A stretch of 58,847 bases of DNA from Frankiaceae bacterium (GCA_019239875.1 JAFAZI010000119.1:1-58847); one strand, 5' to 3'; counted from the stretch's first letter, positions 1 through 7,923 are shown. Numbers and translations are program-made. The notes: generated by a model from the letters alone, not told the origin.

Positions 1-162
1 GTGTTCGACCGTGAGGGACCGACCCACGTGATCGCGGCACTTCTCGACGATGGCGCGCGCGGGCTGGTCCGCTCCGACGACGCCGACCTGATCGAGACCG
101 CGATGACGACGGGGCTCGGCGAGCTTCGCGGCCCGCTGCCGGGGGCAACGCCGATCGGCTGA
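1..162 (+). CDS. C-terminal fragment, possibly the accessory C-terminal domain of a thiolase-like acetyltransferase
   Basis: An open frame enters from the left edge and stops at TGA 160-162, giving about 53 residues (starting FDREGPTHVIAALLDDGARG). The pattern of a short acidic 'DREG' turn, a strand, then 'DDGARGLVRSDDADL' recalls the OB-like C-terminal domain added to some actinobacterial acetyl-CoA acetyltransferases, but the fragment is too short to be sure. Codon use is typical of the window. The 3' end faces the convergent response regulator gene 10 bases away. Confidence 0.4.
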   Translation: MFDREGPTHVIAALLDDGARGLVRSDDADLIETAMTTGLGELRGPLPGATPIG

Positions 163-171
163 CGGGGCGGA

Positions 172-843
172 TCAGGCCGGCTTGTTCAGTCCGTTCTCAT
201 AGACGAGGACGACCGCCTGCACCCTGTCCCGGAGGCCGAGCTTTCCGAGGATGCGGGTCACGTGGGTCTTGACGGTCGACTCAGACAGATGCAAGGAGGT
301 TGCGATCTCAGCGTTTGACAGGCCCCGGCCGACGGCCATGAGCACCTCGGTCTCACGGTCGGTCAGCGGGTCGAGGATCGGGTTGCGGTGAGGTGCTCCC
401 GTCCGCTCGTCAGAGCTCAGCTGCGTGGCGTATCGATCGAGCAGCGCACGCGTGATGCGCGGTGACACGACGGCGTCACCCGCCGCGATGGCGCGGATCG
501 CCGCCGTCAGCTCGGCGGGCGGCACGTCCTTCAACAGGAACCCGCTGGCCCCCGCCTGGAGCGCAGAGAAGGCGTACTCGTCGAGGTCGAACGTCGTCAG
601 GATCAGCACTCGCGACGCCGATCCGGACGCCACGATCTCTCGGGTCGCGGTCACCCCGTCCTTGCCAGGCATGCGCACGTCCATCAACACCACGTCCGGC
701 GCATGCTCGGCGACCACTCGCACCGCGTGGGATCCGTCACCGGCCTCGGCGACCACCCGGATGTCATCCGTCGCGTGCAAGATCATGCGAAAGCCGGTAC
801 GCAGCAACGGCTGATCGTCGACGACCACCACCGAAACCGTCAT
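172..843 (-). CDS. NarL/LuxR-family response regulator
   Basis: 223 residues. An N-terminal receiver domain carries the acidic pair D9-D10, phospho-acceptor D55 in 'LMDVRMPGKDG', T83 and K105. A C-terminal LuxR-type helix-turn-helix (about residues 158-215, 'LTDRETEVLMAVGRGLSNAE' followed by 'STVKTHV') binds DNA. Its start codon overlaps the stop of the histidine kinase gene by four bases (ATGA), so the two are translationally coupled and form one two-component system. Closest in style to DesR/LiaR-type regulators; the signal and regulon cannot be read from the sequence. Confidence 0.95.
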   Translation of the reverse strand: MTVSVVVVDDQPLLRTGFRMILHATDDIRVVAEAGDGSHAVRVVAEHAPDVVLMDVRMPGKDGVTATREIVASGSASRVLILTTFDLDEYAFSALQAGASGFLLKDVPPAELTAAIRAIAAGDAVVSPRITRALLDRYATQLSSDERTGAPHRNPILDPLTDRETEVLMAVGRGLSNAEIATSLHLSESTVKTHVTRILGKLGLRDRVQAVVLVYENGLNKPA

Positions 844-2045
844 GGCGAGCCGATCGGCAGGACGACTCGGACTCGCCAGCCACCGGACTCCTGCTGGCCG
901 GCAGTCACGGTCCCACCGAAGACGGCCACTCGTTCCGCGATGCCGTCGAGCCCACGACCGTGGGTGGTTGTCGCGGGCGCGGCACGGCCGTCGTCGACCA
1001 CGTCGATCGTGAGTCGTTCGGTCTCCCAGCCGAGCGCGACCTCCGCACGAGTGGCACCGGTGGCGTGCTTCACGACGTTGGTGAGGCTCTCCTGGATGAT
1101 TCGGTACGCCGACGCGTCCTCGCTCGGTGACAGCGACCCCGGCGTACCGGTCACCGAGATCACGACCTCGCGGCCGACCTTGCGGAGCCGCTCCGTCAGC
1201 TCGCCGAGCTGGTCGAGGCCGGGCTGCGGCGAAAGGTCGGAGCGGAAGTCGTCGTCGCGCAGGACACCGAGCAGCCGCCGCATCTCGGCGAGAGCACCGC
1301 GGCCGGTGGCGGAGACCGACTCCATCGCCTGTGCCGCCGCGCCCGGGTCCTGGGCGTTCGTCAGTGCCGCGCCGTCCGCGAGCGCGATCATCACCGAGAG
1401 ATTGTGGGCGACTATGTCATGCATCTCGCGGGCGATCCGGGTCCGCTCTCGTGTCGCCGCGAGCCGTGCCTCCTGGTCACGCTCGACCTCGAGCCGCGCG
1501 GCGCGGTCGACGACTGACTCCAAGTACGCGCGGCGCGCCCGAACGGTGGTCGCGAGGAACAGCGCTGCCACCACCATCGCTGTCAGGAAGACGAGGGAGT
1601 TCACCACGCGGTCGTCGACCGGCTGGAAGCGGACCGACGCCAGCACGACACCCACTTCAAGCGTTGCCGCGGCGGCGATCGTTCGCAGCCGTGTCTCGCG
1701 CTCGGCGACTGTGTACAGCGCGAGCAGAAGAGCGGCATCCGCCGTCAGCGACACGTCGGCGGCCCACTGGATCAGGCCGACCCCCGCGATCAGAACGAAC
1801 ACCGCGAACGGCTGACGTCGCCGGAACGCGAGGGGCAGCACGAGGGCCTGGTCGAGAGCCCACACCCACCATCGCGTCTCGTGCGGGATCAGGGGGATCG
1901 CCGTCGCGATGTCGAGCACGACGGCGATGACGAGGTCAGTCGCCAGCACCTGTGCGCCTGCGAACCGCCGCAACGCGAGGATCCAGCTCCACGGCGCCTC
2001 GAGCCAGAACTCGGACTCCTCGCGCCCGCCGAGCACAGCGGTCAC
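840..2045 (-). CDS. Membrane sensor histidine kinase (HisKA_3 type)
   Basis: 401 residues with a GTG start. Four or more hydrophobic segments lie in residues 30-170, followed by a coiled stretch and the dimerisation/phosphoacceptor motif 'REMHDIVAHNLSVMIALADG' with H209. The C-terminal ATPase domain shows an N box ('TNVVKHATGA'), a 'DVVDDGRA' G1 box and 'HGRGLDGIAERV' G2 box. It autophosphorylates and passes phosphate to the regulator encoded directly downstream with an ATGA overlap. No extracellular sensor domain is visible, so sensing is probably by the membrane segments. Upstream on the other strand lies the lysyl oxidase-like gene, possibly a target. Confidence 0.93.
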   Translation of the reverse strand: MTAVLGGREESEFWLEAPWSWILALRRFAGAQVLATDLVIAVVLDIATAIPLIPHETRWWVWALDQALVLPLAFRRRQPFAVFVLIAGVGLIQWAADVSLTADAALLLALYTVAERETRLRTIAAAATLEVGVVLASVRFQPVDDRVVNSLVFLTAMVVAALFLATTVRARRAYLESVVDRAARLEVERDQEARLAATRERTRIAREMHDIVAHNLSVMIALADGAALTNAQDPGAAAQAMESVSATGRGALAEMRRLLGVLRDDDFRSDLSPQPGLDQLGELTERLRKVGREVVISVTGTPGSLSPSEDASAYRIIQESLTNVVKHATGATRAEVALGWETERLTIDVVDDGRAAPATTTHGRGLDGIAERVAVFGGTVTAGQQESGGWRVRVVLPIGSP

Positions 2046-2176
2046 GTTTCGCTCCCCATCGCACCAATCACGCTAACGCCACCCACAAGACATGCCATCC
2101 TCCACAGATACGCCGCGAGGCAACCGATCGGTCCGCTCGTGCGTCAAAGTCGGGGACACCAATGGGAGGGACATCC

Positions 2177-3682
2177 GTGTTAACTGGCCGCACTCGACGA
2201 ATCGGCCTCGGCGCCGCCGTCGTCGTCACCGTCGCCACAGCCGTGGCGATTCCAGCCACCCGCGGCCATGCCGCACCGAAGACACCCAGCCTGCGCATGC
2301 TGACCGGCGCCCGTCATGTGGAAGTCGACCGCTACGGCGACGAGTGGGACCTCTACGTCCCTGAGTCCGTCTACTTGGAGGCGGTGAACGGCGCGTTCGA
2401 GGTCGACGCGACTCGGGTCAACGGCAAGGTGCAGCTCGAGCAGGTGATGCGTACCGGCTCGACCGTGAAGAAGCTGCGCACGATCAAGACACCGACCCCG
2501 GCGACGTTCGACGTCGGGCTGCCGCGCTTCTTCCGGGTCACGGTCACCGACGACAACGGCGACGTGGTCACCAGCTCCCACGCCGACTTCTGCCCGTTCA
2601 ACGACTACGACTCGCAGCGGGTGAGCCCCAACAGCCCCGACAACCCGACGTACCCGTCGACCTGTGGTGACCAGCTGACGCACGCCACGGTCTGGGGGAT
2701 CGACCAAGGCTGGGCCGACCCGCCCTTCTTCCAGCTGTCGGCCTCGCCGGAGTCGATGCCGGACGGCACCTACACGATGACGGTCGGCGTCAACCCGTCG
2801 TACGCGAAACAGTTCGGCGTGCCCGCCGCGAACCGGTCGACGACGGTGAAGATCGACGTCGTCACCTACTCCGGATGCACTGACTTCTGCGCCGCCGAGC
2901 GTCGTGCCCGCGCGCGCGTGCACGGCCCGACCCGGCAGGTTCGGATTCGGCAGGCGCAGGCACCTCGCGGCACATACCGTCCAACCTCGAACGCCTCCCA
3001 CGGGCTCCCGGATCTGGTCGCTCTTCCGGCCCACGGGATGTCCACCAGCCACCGGAGCAACAGCACGGGGGACAAGGACTTCCTGAACTTCGGCGCAACG
3101 ATCTGGAACGCCGGTCCAGGCACGTTCGACGTCGAGGGCTTCCGCCGCAACGGGAAGCCGAAGATGGACGCCCGGCAGTACATCTACGACGGCAAGCACT
3201 CCGTCCGTTCGATCAAGATCGGCACGTTCGAGTTCGACAACCGGGTCGGCCATCACCACTGGCACCTCGAAGACGTCGCGCAGTACGACCTGCTCGATGC
3301 CCAGCAGAACCGTGTCGTCCTGTCCGGCAAGCAGTCCTTCTGTCTCGCGCCGACCGACCCCATCGACCTCACCCGTCCCGGCGCGTTGTGGTCACCGGAG
3401 AGCATCGGGCTGGGAAGCGCGTGCCCCAGCGACCAGTCGCTGTGGCTGCGGGAGACGCTGCCGGTGGGCTGGGGTGACACCTACGTCCAGCAGAAGGGCG
3501 GCCAGGCGTTCAACATCACGGACCTGCCCAATGGTCGCTACGTCATCCGGGTCTCGACCAACCCCCGCGGCAAGATCCACGAGATCACCCGTAAGAACAA
3601 CACGGCGTTGCTCGCGGTCGACCTCGGTGGCACCCCGGGTGCGCGCACCGTGACCCGGGTCGGGATCGTCCAGCCGAAGTAG
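2177..3682 (+). CDS. Secreted lysyl oxidase-like copper protein with an internal duplication
   Basis: About 501 residues. I chose GTG 2177 because GGGAGGG (2164-2170) sits upstream at good spacing; an in-frame ATG lies at 2162. A signal peptide (residues 1-33, RTRRIGLGAAVVV, cleavage near GHAA) implies export. The C-terminal half (about 275-490) has a lysyl oxidase-like core, with the putative copper motif HHHWHLEDVAQYDLLD at residues 359-374. The family oxidises lysine side chains to aldehydes. The N-terminal half (about 90-215) repeats the same pattern (strand, 'SHADFC', 'YTMTVGVNP') but lacks the His cluster, so it looks like a degenerate copy. It is divergent from the two-component system. 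Confidence 0.85.
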   Translation: MLTGRTRRIGLGAAVVVTVATAVAIPATRGHAAPKTPSLRMLTGARHVEVDRYGDEWDLYVPESVYLEAVNGAFEVDATRVNGKVQLEQVMRTGSTVKKLRTIKTPTPATFDVGLPRFFRVTVTDDNGDVVTSSHADFCPFNDYDSQRVSPNSPDNPTYPSTCGDQLTHATVWGIDQGWADPPFFQLSASPESMPDGTYTMTVGVNPSYAKQFGVPAANRSTTVKIDVVTYSGCTDFCAAERRARARVHGPTRQVRIRQAQAPRGTYRPTSNASHGLPDLVALPAHGMSTSHRSNSTGDKDFLNFGATIWNAGPGTFDVEGFRRNGKPKMDARQYIYDGKHSVRSIKIGTFEFDNRVGHHHWHLEDVAQYDLLDAQQNRVVLSGKQSFCLAPTDPIDLTRPGALWSPESIGLGSACPSDQSLWLRETLPVGWGDTYVQQKGGQAFNITDLPNGRYVIRVSTNPRGKIHEITRKNNTALLAVDLGGTPGARTVTRVGIVQPK

Positions 3683-3694
3683 AACCACCCGTGG

Positions 3695-3747
3695 GCGACT
3701 CGGGCTCGGAGCCTCATAGGCTCGACGCGTGCCCGAGCCCGAGTCGC
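3695..3747. repeat. 15-bp inverted repeat enclosing the nth start codon
   Basis: Arms GCGACTCGGGCTCGG (3695-3709) and CCGAGCCCGAGTCGC (3733-3747) are perfect reverse complements separated by 23 bases. A competing inner hairpin GAGCCT-CAT-AGGCTC sits at 3709-3723. It may end transcription of the lysyl oxidase gene, since it begins 13 bases after that stop, but the right arm is already nth coding sequence. Confidence 0.7.
3717..3722 (+). promoter_or_regulatory. Putative -10 box of a leaderless nth transcript
   Basis: TAGGCT fits the actinobacterial TAnnnT -10 and lies six bases before GTG 3729, where no Shine-Dalgarno sequence exists. This spacing predicts transcription starting at or next to the start codon. 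Confidence 0.45.
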
Positions 3748-4457
3748 GTACCGCGTTGGTACGACGCGCGCGCCGGATCGACAAGGTGCTCGCTGAGCTC
3801 TATCCCGACGCGCATGTCGAGCTGAACCACACCTCGCCGCTCGAGCTGCTGGTCGCGACCGTCCTCGCTGCGCAGAACACCGACAAGAAGATCAACACGC
3901 TGACGCCGGCGCTTTTCGCCAGATACCGAACCGCCGCCGACTATGCCGGTGCGGACCGCGAGGAACTCGAGGACATGGTTCGCCAGTCGGGGTTCTTTCG
4001 GGCGAAGGCGAACAGCTTGATGATGATCGGGCAGGCCCTCGTCGAGCGGTATGACGGCGAGGTGCCCACGACCCTCAAGGACCTGGTGACGCTGCCCGGT
4101 GTCGGCCGCAAGACGGCGAACGTGGTTCTCGGTAATGCCCTCGGCGTACCGGGTGTCGTGGTCGACACGCACGTCTTCCGGCTGGCGCACCGGTTCGGAT
4201 GGACTGCGCAGAAGGATGCGGACAAGGTCGAGGCCGACCTGTCCGGGATCTTCGAGAAGAAGTCGTGGACGCCGATGTCAAACCGGGTGACGTGGCACGG
4301 GCGCCGCATCTGCGACGCGAAGAAGCCCGCCTGCGGGATCTGCCCGCTGACGAAGCTCTGCCCGTCCTACGGAATCGGGCTCACCGACCCGGTACCGGCG
4401 GAGAAGGTCGTGCGCCGACTCGCCGAGCTCGGCGGCTGGGAGCCACCGCTGCGCTGA
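3729..4457 (+). CDS. nth: Endonuclease III (DNA glycosylase/AP lyase)
   Basis: 242 residues. Base-excision repair enzyme that removes oxidised pyrimidines and cuts at abasic sites. The helix-hairpin-helix 'LPGVGRKTANVVLG' carries the catalytic Lys, followed by 'GVVVDTHVFRLAHR' with the catalytic Asp. The C-terminal [4Fe-4S] loop has the canonical spacing C-x6-C-x2-C-x5-C ('CDAKKPACGICPLTKLC'). Length is slightly above the E. coli enzyme because of N- and C-terminal extensions. GTG 3729 is the annotated start; homology with E. coli Nth begins around residue 10, so a TTG near 3756 is an alternative. The downstream SDR converges on it with a 4-base gap. Confidence 0.97.
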   Translation: MPEPESRTALVRRARRIDKVLAELYPDAHVELNHTSPLELLVATVLAAQNTDKKINTLTPALFARYRTAADYAGADREELEDMVRQSGFFRAKANSLMMIGQALVERYDGEVPTTLKDLVTLPGVGRKTANVVLGNALGVPGVVVDTHVFRLAHRFGWTAQKDADKVEADLSGIFEKKSWTPMSNRVTWHGRRICDAKKPACGICPLTKLCPSYGIGLTDPVPAEKVVRRLAELGGWEPPLR

Positions 4458-4461
4458 CCCA

Positions 4462-5226
4462 TCAACCCTCCTGCTCGGTGGGACGGACGAGGATCTCGTT
4501 GATCGCCACGCGTCGGTTGCTGGTGACGATGTACGCGATGGCGTCTGCGATGTCATCGGCCAGGAGGCGCTCGATGCCTTCGAACCGCTTGGCCAGCTGC
4601 GCCATCACTTCCGGCCGCACGTGCGAGGCGAGCTCGGTGCTGGTCGCTCCGGGCTCGACCAGGCTGACCCGAACATGCCGGGTGTTGACCTCCTGGCGCA
4701 GCGAGTCCGAAAACGCACCGATCCCGAACTTGGTCAGGTTGTAGACACCCGAGCCGACGCGCGTGACCCGGCCAGCGACCGAGCTGACGTTGACGACGTC
4801 AGCCACTCGGCGCGGCTCACGTTGGGCCGCGTCGAGCAGGTGGGGCAGTGCCGCGTGCGTCGTGTAAAGCAGACCCTGGACGTTGAGCGCGATCATCCGC
4901 TCCCACTCGTCGACCGGCGCGCCCACGACTGGCCCGAGCAGCATGACGCCGGCGTTGTTGATCACGGTGTCGAGTCGTCCGAGGTCCGACACCGTCCGCT
5001 CGACCGCTGCCACCGCTTGCGCCTGCTCCGTGATGTCGGAGTCGATCACGAGCGCCCGGCCACCCGCCGACATGATCTCGCTCGCGAGTGCCTCGAGCCG
5101 GTCCCGGCGTCTGGCAACGAGGGCGACCGCCGCGCCTTCGATCGCGAGGCGGCGAGCGGTCGCCTCACCGATCCCGCTGCTGGCCCCGGTCACGAGGGCG
5201 ACGGTTCCGTCGAGTCGATCTGCCAT
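4462..5226 (-). CDS. Short-chain dehydrogenase/reductase (classical SDR)
   Basis: 254 residues, single Rossmann domain. Dinucleotide-binding motif TGASSGIG near residue 14, 'NNAG' near residue 90, catalytic Ser in 'NVSSVAGR' and the YxxxK pair in 'VYNLTKFGIGAF'. 'ARRRDR' after the second strand suggests NADP(H) preference. It belongs to the YdfG/serine-dehydrogenase-like group by look; the substrate cannot be assigned. Monocistronic by appearance, converging with nth. Confidence 0.92.
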   Translation of the reverse strand: MADRLDGTVALVTGASSGIGEATARRLAIEGAAVALVARRRDRLEALASEIMSAGGRALVIDSDITEQAQAVAAVERTVSDLGRLDTVINNAGVMLLGPVVGAPVDEWERMIALNVQGLLYTTHAALPHLLDAAQREPRRVADVVNVSSVAGRVTRVGSGVYNLTKFGIGAFSDSLRQEVNTRHVRVSLVEPGATSTELASHVRPEVMAQLAKRFEGIERLLADDIADAIAYIVTSNRRVAINEILVRPTEQEG

Positions 5227-5288
5227 GACTCATTCGTACTCCGTCCCAGCCGCCGAGTCCTAGCGGAGGCTGACGGCGCGACGTCCAG

Positions 5289-5954
5289 TCAGCTGGTCGG
5301 CGTGCCCCATGGGGCGGTGGCGAGGTGTTCGTCGAGCGGGCCGCCCGGCTTGCAGTCGAGCGTGCGGTACGTCGCCGGCATCCTCGGATAGTCGATCTGC
5401 CAGTAGGTCCGGGCCAGGTCCATCGCCGCGGACGGGCTGGCGCCGAGCAGCTCGGCGGTCTGGGCGTCGCGTTGCATGGCAGCGCACTCAGCGTCGGCCT
5501 CGCTCGTGATCCCGCGCATGTGCATCGACTCGTGGGTGAGCACGTGAACGGCGACCACCTGATCCGGGTTCGGGTGCTGCTTGTCAGATTTCAGGTACGA
5601 CTTCAGATCACCGCACTGCTCGCGCTTGATGAACGTCTGGTGCTCGGGCACACCGTCCTTGCCCCAGCGAACGAAGCCGAGGTCACCATCGAGCTGCGTG
5701 AAGGTCTGCCCGAAGGTCTGGCAGTGCACCCGCGCGGGCTCGCCCACGAGCTGGCTGGCAACGGCCGACAATCGGGTCTCCTCCTGATGCCGCAGGTACG
5801 ACGGGATCGCCGCCCCCATCGCGACCAGGCCGAGCAGACCGATCGACAGGTACGGGAACGGACGCTCCCGTCCGAACGTGTCGCGCTGATGCGTCAGCCA
5901 CCGGACGCTGAGCGCCGCGGCAGCCACAACCAACGCGAGCGCGATGACGACCAC
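5289..5954 (-). CDS. Membrane-anchored protein with an HExxH motif (putative metallopeptidase)
   Basis: 221 residues, GTG start. Two N-terminal hydrophobic segments (about residues 2-18 and 34-54, 'YLSIGLLGLVAMGAAIPSYL') precede a soluble domain of about 165 residues. That domain contains 'THESMHMRGITSEADAECAA': HESMH is an HExxH zinc motif and the Glu of 'SEADAEC' could be the third ligand. I do not recognise the family. The protein may be a compact membrane-tethered metallopeptidase or a degenerate relative. A paired Cys near 'VHCQTFGQ' and 'EQCGDLK' suggests an extracytoplasmic disulfide. Confidence 0.75.
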   Translation of the reverse strand: MVVIALALVVAAAALSVRWLTHQRDTFGRERPFPYLSIGLLGLVAMGAAIPSYLRHQEETRLSAVASQLVGEPARVHCQTFGQTFTQLDGDLGFVRWGKDGVPEHQTFIKREQCGDLKSYLKSDKQHPNPDQVVAVHVLTHESMHMRGITSEADAECAAMQRDAQTAELLGASPSAAMDLARTYWQIDYPRMPATYRTLDCKPGGPLDEHLATAPWGTPTS

Positions 5955-5992
5955 TCATCAGTTATCGGCCGGACCACGCCGGACCTGACGGG

Positions 5993-7189
5993 CTACTCGA
6001 TGGTGCAGCTGTCAGTGCATGTGCTTCGGTCGACCGCCGTCGGCGGGCCGGCTGAGTTGGTGATCGTGTTGTCCCGAATCAGGACGTGGTCAGCCCCCCG
6101 CACCTGCAGCCCGGCTCGCACATTGTTCGGGCTGCCCGCCGGGTTCGAGCCTCGATCCTGGCCGGCGTCCTGGATCCGATTCCCAGTGACGGTGATGTAG
6201 CTCGAGTGGCCGGCCGGGTTGGTGCCGAGGTCGGAGGTCTTGTCGTCGTACACGATCAGGATGCCGTCGCCGGCCGTGCGGTCGATGAGGTTGTTGGTGA
6301 TGGTGACTCGTACGGCGGAGATGATCGCGATACCGCGGCCGAGCATCAAACCGTTGGGATCTGCCGGCCAGCCATGAATGGTGTTGTTGCTGATCACGAA
6401 GTCGCTCGGTCTCGACACGACCGGCGCCTGGCTCGCGGTGGCCGCGCCGTTGACAGCGATCGCGTCGTCCCCCACGTTGCTGATCCGGTTGGCCGTCACC
6501 TGGATGTTCGCCGGCCCCGCGAAGTTGTTGTAGAAGCCGGTGATGCCGTCACGGCCGGTGTTGTGCACGAAGTTCTGAGTGATGACGCCGTTGCTGGAGT
6601 TCAGGTAGTCGATCCCGATCGACGGGACGTTTCGGACCTCGACGTTGCGGATGGTGAATCCGCGGACGTTCAGGAAGCGGACGCCTGGGGCCTGTCCGTT
6701 GGGATGCAGCTTGCTCAGTCCTGTTGGACGGCCGGTGGTCGGCCCGTCAACCGTGAGGTTGGTCAGGGTCACTCCTGCCACCGGCGAGTTCGGGCTGCCC
6801 TGTGCTTGCAGGAACGCCGGACCGCGGGAGTTGGCGCCGCGCTGATCGACCCAGGTGAAGTGCAGTACCGACCGCGCGCCGAAGCCGGTGAGCGTCACAC
6901 CTGACGGGATGTTGAGCGTCCGGCCGACGACGTATGTCCGGCAGCCCAGCGTCAACGGCACGTGTCTCGACCCGGCCGAGTTCAAGGCCCGTTGCAGTGC
7001 CAGCGCATCGTCGGTTGTGCCGTCCCCCCTTGCGCCGAACTCCGAAGGGGTGAGCCTGCCGTCGAGCCGGCACGCTGCGGTGCCAGATCGGGTCGATGTA
7101 CCGCCGCGCTGCAACAGCACGAGGGTGGCGACGAGCGCGGCCAGCAGCACGAGCACGACGGCCCACCTCGGAACGCGTGTGTCAGGCAC
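5993..7189 (-). CDS. Exported right-handed beta-helix protein (pectate lyase-like fold)
   Basis: 398 residues. One N-terminal membrane segment or uncleaved signal (about residues 9-27, 'WAVVLVLLAALVATLVLL') is followed by the capping motif 'SEFGARGDGTTDDALALQRA', typical of pectate-lyase/GH28-superfamily beta-helices. Repeated coils follow, rich in 'ITNN', 'VTGNRI' and 'ISNNTIHG' asparagine-ladder turns, ending in 'CTDSCTIE'. It is probably a polysaccharide-binding or -cleaving surface protein; no specific catalytic triad is visible. GTG 7189 is preceded by GAGGAG at 5-base spacing. The 31-bp repeat array lies in its upstream region. Confidence 0.85.
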   Translation of the reverse strand: MPDTRVPRWAVVLVLLAALVATLVLLQRGGTSTRSGTAACRLDGRLTPSEFGARGDGTTDDALALQRALNSAGSRHVPLTLGCRTYVVGRTLNIPSGVTLTGFGARSVLHFTWVDQRGANSRGPAFLQAQGSPNSPVAGVTLTNLTVDGPTTGRPTGLSKLHPNGQAPGVRFLNVRGFTIRNVEVRNVPSIGIDYLNSSNGVITQNFVHNTGRDGITGFYNNFAGPANIQVTANRISNVGDDAIAVNGAATASQAPVVSRPSDFVISNNTIHGWPADPNGLMLGRGIAIISAVRVTITNNLIDRTAGDGILIVYDDKTSDLGTNPAGHSSYITVTGNRIQDAGQDRGSNPAGSPNNVRAGLQVRGADHVLIRDNTITNSAGPPTAVDRSTCTDSCTIE

Positions 7190-7317
7190 CGTGCTCCTCG
7201 GTAGTGGTCCGTCAACTCAGTCGATCGCCGCACGGCTCCACTGTTGCGAGCGCAGCGTGGGTTCAGCATCGTTCATGCCTGCTCGCCCACTGCGCCAAAC
7301 GAACCGACACCTCACGC

Positions 7318-7493
7318 ACGCATGGCCCACCGCTGCGCACGTGGGGACGCGCATGGCCCACCGCTGCCCACGTGGGGATGCGCATGGCCCACCGCTGCCC
7401 GAGTTGGGAAGCGCATGGCCCACCGCTGCCCGAGTTGGGAAGCGTATGGCCCACCGCTGCCCGAGTTCGGAAGCGCATGGCCCACCGCTGCCG
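7318..7493. repeat. Tandem array, six 31-bp units
   Basis: Units start at 7318, 7349, 7380, 7411, 7442 and 7473; the last is partial. Every unit carries the core CATGGCCCACCGCTGC (TATGG in unit 5). Units 3 and 4 are identical. The variable part is a small palindrome-like block: CCCACGTGGGG in unit 2, CCCGAGTTGGG in units 3-4. A period of 31 bases is three helical turns and not a multiple of three, so the array is not coding. It lies between the 3' end of tRNA-Ser and the beta-helix gene start. The rest of 7190-7317 shows no gene. Confidence 0.95.
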
Positions 7494-7529
7494 GTCCGGA
7501 CTATTCCGATGTCCTGAGACATCACACAG

Positions 7530-7618
7530 CGGAGGGCGTGGGATTCGAACCCACGATGCGAGTCACCCCGCATAGCGGTTTTCAAGACCGCCGCCATAGG
7601 CCACTAGGCGAGCCCTCC
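7530..7618 (-). tRNA. tRNA-Ser (anticodon TGA)
   Basis: On the minus strand the acceptor GGAGGGC (7618-7612) pairs with GCCCTCC (7537-7531), with discriminator G at 7530. The anticodon stem-loop GCGGT-CTTGAAA-ACCGC gives anticodon TGA. A long variable arm (ATGCGGGGTGACTCGCAT) and T arm GTGGG-TTCGAAT-CCCAC fit a class II serine tRNA. No CCA is encoded. Confidence 0.97.
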
Positions 7619-7656
7619 GCGCTCAACGGTACGGGAACGCGGCGACGTGATCCGGC

Positions 7657-7878
7657 TCAGGCGGCTGCTGGGCAGCGCCGCAACGCCTTGCCGTCTGCGG
7701 TCCGGAACGCGGTGTGCTCCGACTCCACGTGTCCGCAGTGCGGACACGGCGGATCGGGGTCAAACGGCTTGACCGGTTTGCTCGAGTCCCCGACCTGGGC
7801 TGGCCCGAAGACTCGGAAACACCAACGGTTCCAGCGTCTGAGTGCTCGACCTGGTTGCCGAGAAGGCTGCGTTGCCAT
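7657..7878 (-). CDS. Small putative zinc-ribbon protein
   Basis: 73 residues with ATG at 7878 and AGGAAG about 7 bases upstream. The C-terminal half reads 'PPCPHCGHVESEHTAFRTAD' followed by 'GKALRRCPAAA', a CPxCG knuckle, a SEHT motif and a later Cys, resembling a small zinc-binding ribbon. The N-terminus is basic and Trp-rich ('RRWNRWCFRVFG'). I do not know the family. It probably shares a transcription direction with, but not the mRNA of, the SDR upstream, because a hairpin separates them. Confidence 0.6.
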   Translation of the reverse strand: MATQPSRQPGRALRRWNRWCFRVFGPAQVGDSSKPVKPFDPDPPCPHCGHVESEHTAFRTADGKALRRCPAAA

Positions 7879-7901
7879 CGACTTCTTCCTGCTTTACCGC
7901 G

Positions 7902-7923
7902 GCGCGACGTCGAACCGTCGCGC
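7902..7923 (-). terminator. Hairpin downstream of the SDR gene
   Basis: GCGCGACG (7902-7909), loop TCGAAC, CGTCGCGC (7916-7923): an 8-bp perfect stem 60 bases past the SDR stop and ahead of the small zinc-ribbon gene. No T-tract follows, as is common for actinobacterial terminators. Confidence 0.5.

Noticed and set aside
7318-7493. CRISPR array
   Set aside because: Units abut without unique spacers; the variable part is only about 15 bases and nearly the same in neighbouring units, and there are no cas genes.
7217-7597. Protein-coding frames (e.g. 'MAHRCP...') across the 31-bp repeats
   Set aside because: The 31-base period shifts frame each unit and frames are open on both strands only because of high GC and repetition; they also run into the tRNA gene.
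7530-7618. Integration (att) site with a genomic island next to tRNA-Ser
   Set aside because: No integrase, no direct repeat of the tRNA 3' end and no phage or plasmid genes nearby.
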